Of a stretch of DNA of 64,000 nt, positions 23,491 through 34,570 are shown in pieces. A model generated the notes under the pieces. That model did not search any database. It was given only the letters and a program-made list of their open reading frames with translations, and was not told the origin of the DNA. Source of the stretch: Hyparrhenia diplandra (taxonomy: Eukaryota > Streptophyta > Magnoliopsida > Poales > Poaceae); the NCBI GenBank assembly GCA_015847255.1, contig JADLZK010009380.1:62001-126000 (forward strand). The letters are read 5' to 3'. Every line of letters starts with the position of its first letter. The stretch's first letter is position 1. The position numbers were made by a program, and so were the translations under genes.

Positions 23491-23925
23491 GCATAGGAAG
23501 GTATAACCTAGTAGATCAAGACTCAGAAATTGCACACATCTAATTTAGAAAATAATGCATAGGAAGGTATAACCTAGTAGATCAAGCTGCTTACCTTGGT
23601 TTGCAATTTCGTTGTGGTCATCAGAATGAGATGGTTCTGGTGCACACTGTCCAGCAGTTCCAAGAAGTGTCCCATCTGCACAATCAATCCCTGAAGCACT
23701 ACCCGTGTTCTCAGCATCTGCAGTACATTATTGGTGTATTTAAATGTAAATTGTAAACTTGGTATAGTGGCTTAGGAAGGCACAACCTAGTAGATCAAGC
23801 TGCTTACCTTGGTTTGCAAGTTCTTTGCCGTGATCACGAGATGGTTCTGGTGCACTCTGTCTGGCAGTTCCAAGAAGTAGCGCATCAGCACAATCAATCC
23901 CTGAAGCAGTACCTGAGTTCTCAGC
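23491..23925 (-). repeat. 213-bp tandem duplication of a CBP60-like C-terminal exon
   Basis: Two copies of an exon plus flanking intron lie 213 bases apart, with donors at 23808 and 23595. Their coding parts read ENSGTASGIDCADA and ENTGSASGIDCADG, both ending with ANQ at a GTAAGC donor. The intron tag AACCTAGTAGATCAAG follows each and occurs a third time at about 23507-23522. Confidence 0.75.
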
Positions 23926-26900
23926 ATTATTGATGTATTTAAATGTGAATTGTAAACTGTGTATAACAACGACATAAATTGTATAGAGGCAACTTCAAAC
24001 CTAGAAATGCTGCTTGATGATAATGAATGTTCTGTTGTGACGCACCTGATACTGGAACGGATTGGCTCACAGGAGCATTGATAGAGGCGTGAATGTTGAT
24101 AGGACAATTGTTTTTCATCACATAATCAAATGAGTCGTTCAGTTTTTGATATGCTAGTTTTAACAGATTATCCACAACAACCTGCAGTCAGGATCACAAA
24201 TCCAGTTAATCATGACAGTGTTGTCTAAACGCAACACAAATTGTTATGGAATTTTTAAGTGCAATTTGAACCTCTTCTTCTTCATTAAATTTGCCCTTTG
24301 CAACAAAGCGGTCACTGAATTCAGCTCCAACCAGATTATGGATGGCATCGAAGAACAGTGTGACTTCTCCCTTTTCAACCTGCAACCTGCACGATTTTAG
24401 CCTCCGATCATTTCTGAGATCACACTCCCTGGCATGTCCAATCATGCCTTTCCAACAGTTATTCTTCTCTGAGTTGATATTCAGAATCTGCATGCGCAAT
24501 AAAAATCTGTTACAGGTTAATGCAAAATGTTCTGCAAGTCACTGCAGAACTATAGAATGAAAAATTAGAGTTCAAGTTTGGAGTTTATTTTTGGCTATGT
24601 TTCCTAAATGACCACACCTTTTAGTCAATCTATTATCCTAGGAGGTGGGATGGCAAATGGACCATCACCACCAACTCTAATATTTATGGGAGTACAGATA
24701 TTCTCAAAGAAAAAAGATAGAATGTTTACTTGACACCGAAGCTTTTCTGGGTCCTCATTCAAAGCCTTTAGAAATTTCTGCACCGTATTTATGCCTGCCT
24801 CTTTCAGCCTTTTCTCATAATCTCCATTTTTTTTATTCCTTCAAACCATGCACTTCATCACCCAACTTTGGAATGTCAATCTTTTTATTTGCTGCAAAAG
24901 TGAAAATGCACCATTTATCATGCATAAGTTGACCCATCTGATGAACACACACACACACACACACACACAATATACTAATTTTCAATATTTAGAGCTCTTT
25001 TCTGGTGCTTAACTCACCACCCAAGTGGTAAGAGCCTAGTGAATCTCAGACATTAATTATTAACAAAATTTTCATGAAAATAGAAAGCTTCCTCTCTGTA
25101 ATTTGCCATAGGCACAAAGGAAAACATTGGGATCAATTATCTCTCTAAACGTGATCTGTGTGCAGTCCCACGGGTCTCATAAGAATGGAACCATCAATTA
25201 AACCAATAGTAGACAAAGCACACCAATATTTTATTTTGGGTTTCATTAGTATAAGAAAATGTAAAGTCAAACATAAAAGCAAAATGCCACAATGAATTTC
25301 AATAATGTAAACAACTTTGAGGCATATGGAAAAGGAAAGTTTTAGGCATACCTTTGCTCCGCCCTGTCAACACAACAAAGGACAATCATCCATCAGTGCT
25401 TCCTGAACCCGAGTTGTTCCAGTGTGGTTTCTAACTCTCGCCGCGAGAATGAAACTACAACCGCCTGCCCGATGAGAGCCTTCTTTGAAGTAGATGTTAC
25501 CGAGAGACGCCTTTCCGCAGTCTAGCTGCACAACAGCTTCTCCATCCAGCACAGATGACCTCTTGGATCCTTGTCCACTTCTGATTATTTGCTGGTCGAA
25601 TTGCTCTGCAGTCCAGTCACCCTTGCAGGTGTGACCACACTCTAGAGAGACGATCTCGACCTCCAGTGAAGACAGGTCGCCTGACGTTATTATCTGGTCA
25701 CCCCTACAGATTGCAATCTCTATTGCTCCACTTTTTGCTGTATTCGAGCAATGAATCTTTTGTGTACACGATATTATTCAATCTGCCACTGAATTGAAGT
25801 CGAAGTCTCTGAGTTGTGTCCAGGCCCTGTGCCTTGCTTGGCGCTTCTCCTTCCTCTACCCTACGGGATAAACACAGTCGTCATATGTTTTCAGCCTAAA
25901 AATATAGTACATGTGTTCGATAACTCATTGCAATATAATTTGTCAAATAAGATGCCATGGGATAAAGACAGTACATATGTATTCAGCCTACAAAAAAAAG
26001 TACAAGTCGGGAAAACTCATTGCAACATAATTATTTAAATATAGATGCCATGGGATAAACAGAGTCATAAGTATTCAGCCTAAAAAATATATAATAGACG
26101 TGTGGGATAACTTACTGATCGTGCCTGGCACATCCTTCTAGTGTCTGCACGAAAAGAAAGCAAAGTGACCTTCATTAGAATTGAAATCAGCTTAGATAGG
26201 TGAAGTTTTGAGTTCACTTTGCATTTTTGCAGTAATTACTTTTGTTAGTCAATCATCATGTTTCTTAAAGTGGGGTTTTGGCCACTTTGCAGTTTTATAA
26301 AGGGTCTGTAGGCAATTTCTTAACAGACTGGTGTGGGACTTTCAAGAGTAAGTGGCTAAGTGCAACACTGAAAATGGTTACAAAGGAAAACAAATTACTA
26401 AATGAACCTTGGAGAAGATCGAAACTACATGGAGGAACAATAGAACATGAAAACAGGACCGTTTTGTTAAAAGTATAATTCCAGTCACAAACACCATCAT
26501 CCAAGAAAAGCATTATGGCCTTATAGTGACCTCAAAGTGTGATCTTTTCACATTTATTAAGGGCAAGCAAAATGTCCAAATGACAGTTAACAGTTTAACA
26601 CAGTTTTCCTTTTAGTTCATCATGATTACAATAATGTTTACAGAGGACCAAGAATAGCAAGATGAATTCTGTATTTTACTTTATATAACAGCAAGATCAT
26701 TCTGTAGGCAATTCATATGTCAAGAACAAATTGTATAAGAAATATTGATCATGAGTTTGTTAATCTTTTTTTTGGTGGCTTCATAAAAATGATGCTGCAA
26801 TTGTCAACAACAATAAACGTGTTAATTGTCACATAAATTAATTAGTAAGGGTAAATTGCTAATGAAGCTATAATCCTCTGTTACAAACCCACATGAAAGT

Positions 26901-27240
26901 CTGTGTGATGAGATCTCCACTGACTGGGGCTGTCTGAATTTGTTAGAGTCTGAAAGGGTTTAGGGTTTATCAATTTGGGGTCGCTAACCCGTACAGTATA
27001 CTAGCTAGAGTTAATCAATTTGGGGTTGCCACAAGAACAATTACGGCACCTCATATACTCCCATCAGTTTTTTTTTTTTTTTGGTTTCATTCGTGCAATG
27101 TTGCTGCGTGGGGAAGGGAAATTACTTACCGCCCTTAGAAGCTTAGCCTTTCTCTGAATTTGATCGGCTTCTTCGTCCAACCTTTTCGCCTCGTCTCTAT
27201 GCCTTTTAGCACCCTCACGCCGGCTTACAACCAACCAAGG
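23595..27240 (-). CDS. CBP60-like calmodulin-binding protein, divergent
   Basis: CBP60 proteins are plant transcription factors, several controlling salicylic-acid synthesis. Exons: a first exon ending at 27130 (KRHRDEAKRLDEEADQIQRK, coiled-coil-like), 26144-26116, 25860-25352, 24891-24730, 24487-24272, 24181-24046 and the duplicated exons to 23595. The first two junctions keep phase. Family landmarks in order: IEIAICRGDQIITSGDLSS, VEIVSLECGHTCKGDWTAEQ, GGCSFILAARVRNHTGTTRV, KLGDEVHGLK, INTVQKFLKALNEDPEKL, WKGMIGHARECDLRNDRRLK, LFFDAIHNLVGAEF. At least three frame changes occur: an A-run near 25745, the end of exon 3 near 25380, and GGAATAAAAAAAATGG near 24837. The start codon was not fixed; the first exon continues upstream into a low-complexity tract. 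It could be a decaying gene, or a live one with base-call errors. Confidence 0.65.
24944..24969. repeat. (AC)n microsatellite
   Basis: Thirteen AC units stand in tandem in an intron of the CBP60-like gene. Confidence 0.95.
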
Positions 27241-27390
27241 TATGGAGAAATTCGAGCCAGTCTGATGCTTCCTTGTCGGATAAACGGGGAACGAACGATG
27301 TGCTGATCCCGGCCATCCTTGACATGAACAATGCCGAGCCTCCGGGGTGGCCGAGGACGCAGGGGGCGACGCGGGCGTGGGCGATCGTAC

Positions 27391-27740
27391 TCTTCTCCTT
27401 CTTTTTTTCTTCTTGAGGCCGCCGTCGGGGTGGACGCGGCGACCTTGTCGCGACGGCGGCCGAGCGCGCAGCGGGCGGGCGGATTTTCTTCTTGACCGCC
27501 GCCGGTGTGGCCGCACTGATGGCTTCTCGTTCTTCTTCTTCTTTTTCTTCGTGTTCTTGTTCTTCTTCTTCTTCTTCTTTTCTTCCTGTTCTTCCCGGTG
27601 TGGCCGCACTGATGGCTTTCGTTCTTCTTCTTTTTTTTCTTCGTGTTCTTGTTCTTCTTCTTGTTCTTCCTGTTCTTCTTCTTTTCTTCCTGTTCTTCTT
27701 CTTGTTCTTGCTGTTTTTCTTTCTTTTTTTTTTGCAAACA
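27391..27740. repeat. TTC/TTCTTG pyrimidine tract with an internal duplication
   Basis: The plus strand is almost pure pyrimidine, dominated by TTC and TTG. The segment GGTGTGGCCGCACTGATGGC occurs twice (near 27511 and 27597). On the minus strand it reads as long K/E/N-rich frames. Such composition is expected by chance from the repeat and is not evidence of a protein. Confidence 0.8.
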
Positions 27741-29233
27741 GGGATACGTGGTTCACTCCTCCAGTGTGGAGGAGACTGCCAAAAAGCGGAGGGGCGGGGG
27801 GAATACTACACCGGAATAGTGCACAATGGTTTACGTGGGAGAGCTCGATGGGTGATGTCGATGGGTTACGTGGGGCGGTGCTGGCGCTGGCGCTGGCGCC
27901 GGTGACAAGTAACCACGAATGGTCGCTCAAATGCAGACGAAGCTTCATTTGGTTGTCAGTACGCAGTATCGTAAACGAATGTTTTTTTGTCTCGTGTACT
28001 CCTTGCGTCCAACAATTGCAGGCACGAAACTGATGAAACGGCAACGGAGAACGATCACGTTTTGCCCGTGGCAGCCGGGGCCGGGTTCAGGATGGCAGGA
28101 TGCCGGCGTGGTGCAGATCCAGTTGCCCACGCTCTAGGAGGAAAAGGGGAGGGCTGTGCCTGGAGTGGAAGGGGAGGGGACCGAGAAGAGAGAGTTTGCA
28201 TGCAGAGACGACGAAGGGAGTCAAACTGATGACCGGCTGCGGCTGGTGGGATCGAGTGTGTGAACACAAGGCTGAATTTGTTGAGGACGCAACTCTGAAT
28301 TTGCAGAGTAGCAGCAGGTAGGTTTTTTCAGATGGATTTGCAGATGGATCGTGTCCTGTATCCTGGGACTGGGGGGACGGACGGAGGAGGAGTTCTCGCT
28401 ACTTTCAAAAGTCAAACAAGTAGTAGCAGTACTGGAGTATCTTCCAAAATAGGTTATGTACCTATCTTGCCTACCCATCGGGACGAAAACGTCGATAAAG
28501 AGTAGGACGGGATCGGATCGGACCAAAGCAGCGTCCGCCCACTGCACAACGCACCGCTCAGCCTCCCATGAGCTCTCCTCGCCGGACCAGTCTCCAGATG
28601 GATCCCGCCGCCCCATGCCCACGGCCCTCCACGCCGCCGCTTGAGCGCGCCGTGCCGCTGTGCGGATGCCGGTGGCCGTGACGAGGGCGCGGCGAGGCGT
28701 CCCTCTTGCCGTGCGTGGTGCTTCGGCACGGAAAAGGGCCTCGCCGCCACCGCCATCGAGTCCGGCTCCATCTGCCGTCTCTGTGCATGGATCTGCCCCT
28801 TTTATGGTGGTTGGTTCCGGCAGGGGTTGGGCTCCCAATCCTGCAGCTCGACCTTCCTCCTCCACCTCCCCTCGCCAGTGGCTCCGCTGGCCGCCGCGGC
28901 GGCGCATCCATTGCTTCCAGCCCACCACGGAGGAGCACAACCACCAGGCGGCGGAGGAGCGGGAGGAGCTAGGGCGCGACGACGACGAGCAGCACGGGCC
29001 ACCCCGGGGCTGCCGCCCATGGCGGCGTCCACGTGCGTGCGGATCTCCCGCGACTCGTACCCGAACCTCCACGCGCTCAGCAATGCCTCCTCCGTTAGCG
29101 TCACCAACGCCGCCTACGTCAAGATCTCCGCGATTGATGCTTGCTTCAGCCCCCGGTTTCCCGACGAATCCTCTCTTCCAGCCTCAGCTGCCCGCCTCCG
29201 TCCCCAATTCCAGGCAATGCAATCGGGAGAGAG
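27741..29233. other. GC-rich stretch upstream of the R3H gene
   Basis: Long overlapping frames occur on both strands but none shows a family motif. The last 150 bases are a plausible 5' UTR of the R3H gene. No MITE or TIR ends were found. Confidence 0.4.
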
Positions 29234-30375
29234 ATGGCTACCACTCAGTTCGCCATGGTTGAGGAGCTGGCCTCGCTCGTCAAGGACAACCTGCACAGCA
29301 AGCGCCTCATCCTCTCCACAGAGGAGTCCCTAATCGCAGCCCTCGTGCAGCTTCACTGCCGCGATGGCGGCGACGACCTTGAAGAGGACGCCGCCGCCGC
29401 GCCGACGCGGCGGATACGATAGAGCTCCAGCCTGCCGGGGCCTACTACCGCCTTCTCTTGCATCGCCTTGCTGAAATTTATGGGTATATACTCCTGCTGG
29501 CTGCTTAATGATATCTGGGATGATGTTGTGTTTGTCTGTGCTGTGTCTGACAGCTATTTTGCCTCCTGCTTCTTTTACCTAAGGTTCCCTCATGAATCGG
29601 TTGGTGAAGGCGAGGATCGACATCTGGTCCTCCAGCGCTGCCCTGAAACAGCCATGTATGTTGCTTCAAATAAAATTTCTTTCCATGCCATGTTTTTCTT
29701 GACTTGTTGCCCATCATCTTTATGCACTTGCCTTTTCTGTTTTATAGACTATGTTCTAACATTAGAGCAGAACCCCTGTCGTACCACAATATTTTTAGTA
29801 TGTTTCAAGTATCTTTCAACCAGCATTTGATGCTTGGATGAATGCAGGAGAAATCAAATTACAGCCAATTCATATACACACAGACACAACTTTACAGTTT
29901 CATTTCAATATATGTAATTTGATTTCCCTTGTAGTATGATATTCTGTTTGGAGGTATTAATAGATATTGTCACTTCTTTTCTCTAACACTGAATCTGACC
30001 GTGCCAGTTGTTACCCTAACTAATTCTGTTCCTCAGAACTGTTTTATAATTTGATCTATGCATATTCTTTTGGATACCATACTATTTTTGAGCTTCAACT
30101 GCACCTTTTGTTGCTTTCTTCATGTTGGATTTACCTTTTGTTGCTGCTCTCACCTGCTCTTTTCTTTCTATATTATATTTAGCTCAAAAACTAGCTATGT
30201 CCCATTGATTTAGTAAAATACTCGGCTGTTGTATTTTCCTTTTTGGGTTGAATTAGTTTACTCTTTTGTTGCAGCCCATCTGTCCTTGTTAGTGATATGT
30301 TATGGAAGTTTGATAACTGCGATGATTTGACGTGTGATGATTTCACGTCTGTTGTGCTAACCAGAAATGATACAG
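29234..30375 (+). pseudogene. R3H-domain protein, 5' exons only
   Basis: R3H proteins bind single-stranded nucleic acid. Exon 1 (29234-29483) begins MATTQFAMVEELASLVKDN and continues STEESLIAAL. Exon 2 (29583-29655) gives FPHESVGEGEDRHLVLQRCP, the R3H core with its Arg and His. Exon 3 (30275-30375) gives PSVLVSDMLWKFDNCDD and SVVLTRND. Splice phases agree across both introns. In exon 1 a frame change near 29400 turns the DTIELQPAG...YYRLLLHRLAEIYG part out of frame and creates a TAG at 29420. No later exon with the SUZ part was recognised in the next 3 kb. Family is clear; it is most likely a truncated copy. Confidence 0.7.
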
Positions 30376-33300
30376 GTGAGTCACTTTTTTTTTTCTGCCC
30401 ACTTATAATAAAAAAAGAGGGGTATTTTATCTGCCATATCATGTGCATCTAGAATTTGGACGAATTTAGTGTCATAATCTACCTATTAGGAGCTAATCTA
30501 CCTATTAGGAGTGTTAGCCTCCTGTAGTAGTCCCATGGTTTTGCGGGCTTTACATGGGTGGTTAGCCAATACATATGTGCCTTTGCTGTCTGTATGGCCA
30601 GCTGAATTTTAATATTTGAGGAACCAATTAGTTTATATATATGGCCAGCTGCTAGCCTTGGGTTAGTTTGTAGTTTCTTCTATTATTCACTTAAAGCATT
30701 TCTTCTTTTTAGTACCAATTAATTCTTCATGTTTCTATTAGCAGTTTTCTTAATTTGATAAGGCAGTTTTGCGGCCATTTTTTTCGCACTTTCATGTAGT
30801 AGGGTGACCATTCCAAATCATGTTCAGGGCCAAGTCGTTTGCAGTTTTTACCCTAAAAAAAAAGCTTGTGATTGGTTGATTCAATGCATATTTGTTTTTA
30901 TTTCCACTTCCGTCATCCTTTTTAATGCTTCAGATTGTCATATATGGTTTTTTTTTCTTTTCCTGAGTGACATGCATCAATAATAAATTAATAACCCACC
31001 CAACATAGGTGATGTCCCTGTACTCCTAATGCTTGAGATAAAAATCTACAGCACAAGTAGGATACTACCTTTTGATTGTCCTAAACATGCGAAATAACTG
31101 AGCTTCTCCCAAATGACTACTGATTGAGTGAGGCTGAGTTGCAAATGAAGATAAACTCTATACTTGCTTTTTCGAAATATATAAATTGCCGATCTGGAAA
31201 TACATTATTACCTATCAAATAATTCTATACGCCACGACCGCCTATTGCCTCCAAATCCAAGATTGGGAATGGAGTCCAGTGGGTCTAGGTGAGCTGGTGC
31301 CCGATGCATATTGGGGATTTTGGGGTGGAGTTTGCTGGCTTGGAAGAGACCAAGAGAACATGCGGTGGTGAGCAGCATGCAGAAATGGCCAAGGAGATCT
31401 GCTCCCGCTGTGACTGCGTGCCTTCGCCTTCACATGAGTTGAGCATTGTGCAAGATGCTCCCGCAATGTTGCTGCAAGTTTGCCCCCTAGCCCAGCAACC
31501 ACTCTCTCGAGCTTCAGTTAGATTTTTTTATGTGCTCCCAGGTGCAGCCAAAGCGTTGTGTAGCACAGTCGGCGAGGATATTTAGATCTCCACTGACTTG
31601 TTTTTCAATTTAGCACTAGTAACAAGATGAATGGCCCTGATTCTAGATGTGGTTATTCTTCTTTACTTGATGTTTTTTCGAGGGCTGAAACTAAGTGTTT
31701 GAGATGCAGTGTTACAGCCCCCTAGACCTGGTAATTCATTATGAAACTTTACTTTTTTTGTGACATGATAGCTGGTTCAGGCGTAATTTTTTTCTGGAAC
31801 ATTTTCTCATGAAGTAAATCAAACTATAGCTTAATGCCAATGCCATTTGTATTATTCAGGGACGAGATCTGTTTACTTTCTGATAAGATTCATGTGTTCT
31901 TCTAATTTATAGTTGTGTTTGCATGCTTTTGTTTAGTTTCTCTGTGTGCTTTTTGTGGAAGAAAGCATGACTGCACGAGAAATGATAGATTTTAAGAAAG
32001 TTTTAGGCATAAGGGACACTGAGGTTTGTTATTACGAAGTAACAACACTTGTTTCTTTCCTTAATTTATATGAGATTCTGGTCATGTAATTGTTTCAAAA
32101 TAATAAGGTTGAAAAGTGTTGCGCACTACTTCCCAGCCCTATGTATGCTTTGTTAAACACTTTGGTTGGTCGATATATTTGCTGGTGCCTCTGTGATTCT
32201 GTTGACTATCATGCATCATATGTTATAGTAAGCTTTCATGTCCTTCAGTTGGACAAAATTGTTTCATTTGTATGATTCCACCATTGAAGGGCTTGTTTGG
32301 AACTTTGGATGCACATATATTTACTTCAATGCACCTGTTGGAGAACTTAAACAAAGCAGTTGTTTGGATACTAGAATTAGATCCATTTCCCTAGAATTGG
32401 TTGAAGCACACTTCCAGATGGGGTTGTGGCATGGGTTTTGGAGCTGAAACGTTTCAGGTTTTCTTCATAAAGGATACACTTATTTTTTTCGGGCATGACT
32501 GCATGATGAAAACTGAACTGACCATACCATGGATCAAAAAAGTGGGGCAGTTGCAGCTTTTGCCGCTGCACACACACATATCCATGGCTGATGCAAAAGG
32601 ACTGAATTTCTTTATGAAAAACAACGGAATTGCTTATAAAAAGGACTAAATTTGTTTTTGTGCAGTTCAATTTAATGCTTGGGCCATTTTTATATCAGTT
32701 TTCTCTTTGTCATCATCTGTATACTAATTATGCACTTTTCTATTTCATGCAGGCGTCAGGCCATCAAGTACCAAAATGAACATGTGCAACAGCGAAGACA
32801 AGAAGCTTTTTAATGCACCAAGGTGTATATAACCGTTTGAGTGTTGCATGTAGCCCATGTTAAGTTGGAGCGGTGCATACCCAAGATGTGCAATAAGAAC
32901 CTTTAGACATTGACATGTTCAAGTTATGAATTAGATTTGCTTATGCAGTAGGAATCACAATATACTGCAAATTGCTCATGCATGCTTCTGCAAAACAATT
33001 AAATTGTTTTATGCAGAAGATTTGAATTGCTTATTGTTTTCTAGTAACAGATCTGGTTGGAATAATGTGTATTTGCGGCGTCGGAGGTGATAGTACTGTT
33101 GATGGTAGAATCATATTATTTTTCATGTGTTTCTTTTGCACCTACGAGCTGGCTTTTTGGATGATTCTGGCCTTTTTTTTAATTGCCCCCCTGGCCGATG
33201 GGAAATGTGGGCCTGGACCCTACAGGGCTTTTTTTTATGAGAAGTGCGCGCACGTGCAGCAGCTTGGAAAAAAGCGTTCGCACCAGGGAAGATTACTTTT

Positions 33301-33492
33301 CTAGTGGGCAGGCTATAGCCCTAAATTCTGCACGTGCTGTCTTTAGCCGCGTCCATTATGTTGTACTAGTTGATATAACCCGCATATTATTTGAAGGATT
33401 TCCTGATGTATTGCATATGTTTTTTTTTTTTTTGAAGTTCATTTATATGTGTTATGTAACCAAAGCTAATAAGGCTAATCTTGTTTCTGAAT
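30376..33492. other. AT-rich DNA, no supported gene
   Basis: It follows the last recognised R3H exon. One short exon-like stretch at about 32757-32820, after a TGCAG acceptor, reads RQAIKYQNEHVQQRRQEA, but I cannot tie it to R3H or any other family. T-rich runs occur near 33420. Confidence 0.35.
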
Positions 33493-34570
33493 GGAAAAAG
33501 TCTACTTTCGGTCTCCAACTTTTTTTGCGAAAGTCGATTTTGGTCATATTTCAGCCCAGGACAAAACAGGTCTTAACTTTTCAAACCGTGCAGATTTAGT
33601 CCGCCGGCGGGTTTGGCATGTGGTCTGCTACAGTAATTCGGGTTTGCTACAGTGCCCGTGGTTTTCGTTTTTTTCCCTTTTCTTTATTTATTTATTTTTG
33701 CTAAATCTTTCAAAAATCATACTAAATCGAGAAAAATGCGTAAAATAGAAAATCTAATTTTGTTGGACTCCACATAAGTAGAGCTACGCAATAAATATAT
33801 AATATGGTATACTTTAATATAAAATTTTTGCTATGAAGGTTTTGCCTTTTTTTCTTTTTATTTATTTCACTCAATATTTAAAAAATCATAATAAATTATA
33901 AAAATCATAAAAATTGAAAAACCAATTTTGCTAGACTCCACATGAGCATATTTACACAATAAAGATATATAGGTGTACTATTTAATTTATTGGTAGGGAT
34001 CCATCGATCGGGTTCACGGCTCGCGACGTACGATATTTGGTCAGACGTGACAAACCTAGCTAACCTAACCCAGCTAAAGAGCCACAAGTAACTTCGTCTT
34101 TGTGTTATTGCGCGCCTCATGTGGAGTCCAACAAAATTGAATTTTTTATTTTATAATTTTTCTATAATTTACTATGATTTTTTAAAGATTGAAATGAAAT
34201 AAATAAAAAAGAAAAAGCAAAACCTTCTAGTAAAAACTTTGTACTAAAGTATACCATATTATATATTCATTGCGTAGCTCTACTCATGTGGAGTCCAACA
34301 AAATTGGATTTTCTATTTTATGAATTTTCGTGATTTACTATGATTTTTGAAAGATTCAAATTTAAATAAATAAGAAAAGGAAAAAAACTAAAACCACGGT
34401 CATCAGAGCAAAACCGGAGTTATCAGAAGCTAAAACCACCGGCCCAAACCCCGCCGAGGGACGAAATCGCACGGTTTGAAAAGTTGAGGGACTCGCTTTG
34501 TCCGGTTTTGGAGTTGAGGGACCAAAATCTGACTTTCGTAAAGCTTAAGGACCAAAAGTAGACTTTTTCG
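33493..34570. mobile_element. Second MULE-MITE, relative of 17264-18192
   Basis: Starts GGAAAAAGTCTACTTT and ends AAAAGTAGACTTTTTC. The arms are inverted copies sharing TTTCAAACCGTGC, TTTGCTACAGT and the GGACTCCACAT motif with the 17-18 kb element. The flanks TTTCTGAAT and TTTGAATCC look like a 9-bp target duplication decayed by a small deletion. A 120-base unrelated segment sits in the centre (about 33995-34115). Confidence 0.65.

Noticed and set aside
27064..28044. A long minus-strand Lys/Glu-rich frame
   Set aside because: The K/E/N runs come from the TTC tract. Only the last exon part (to 27130) has support, as the CBP60-like first exon.
28221..29072. A 283-residue minus-strand frame upstream of the R3H gene
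   Set aside because: Arg/Gly/Ala-rich with no domain and no splice context; frames overlap on both strands.
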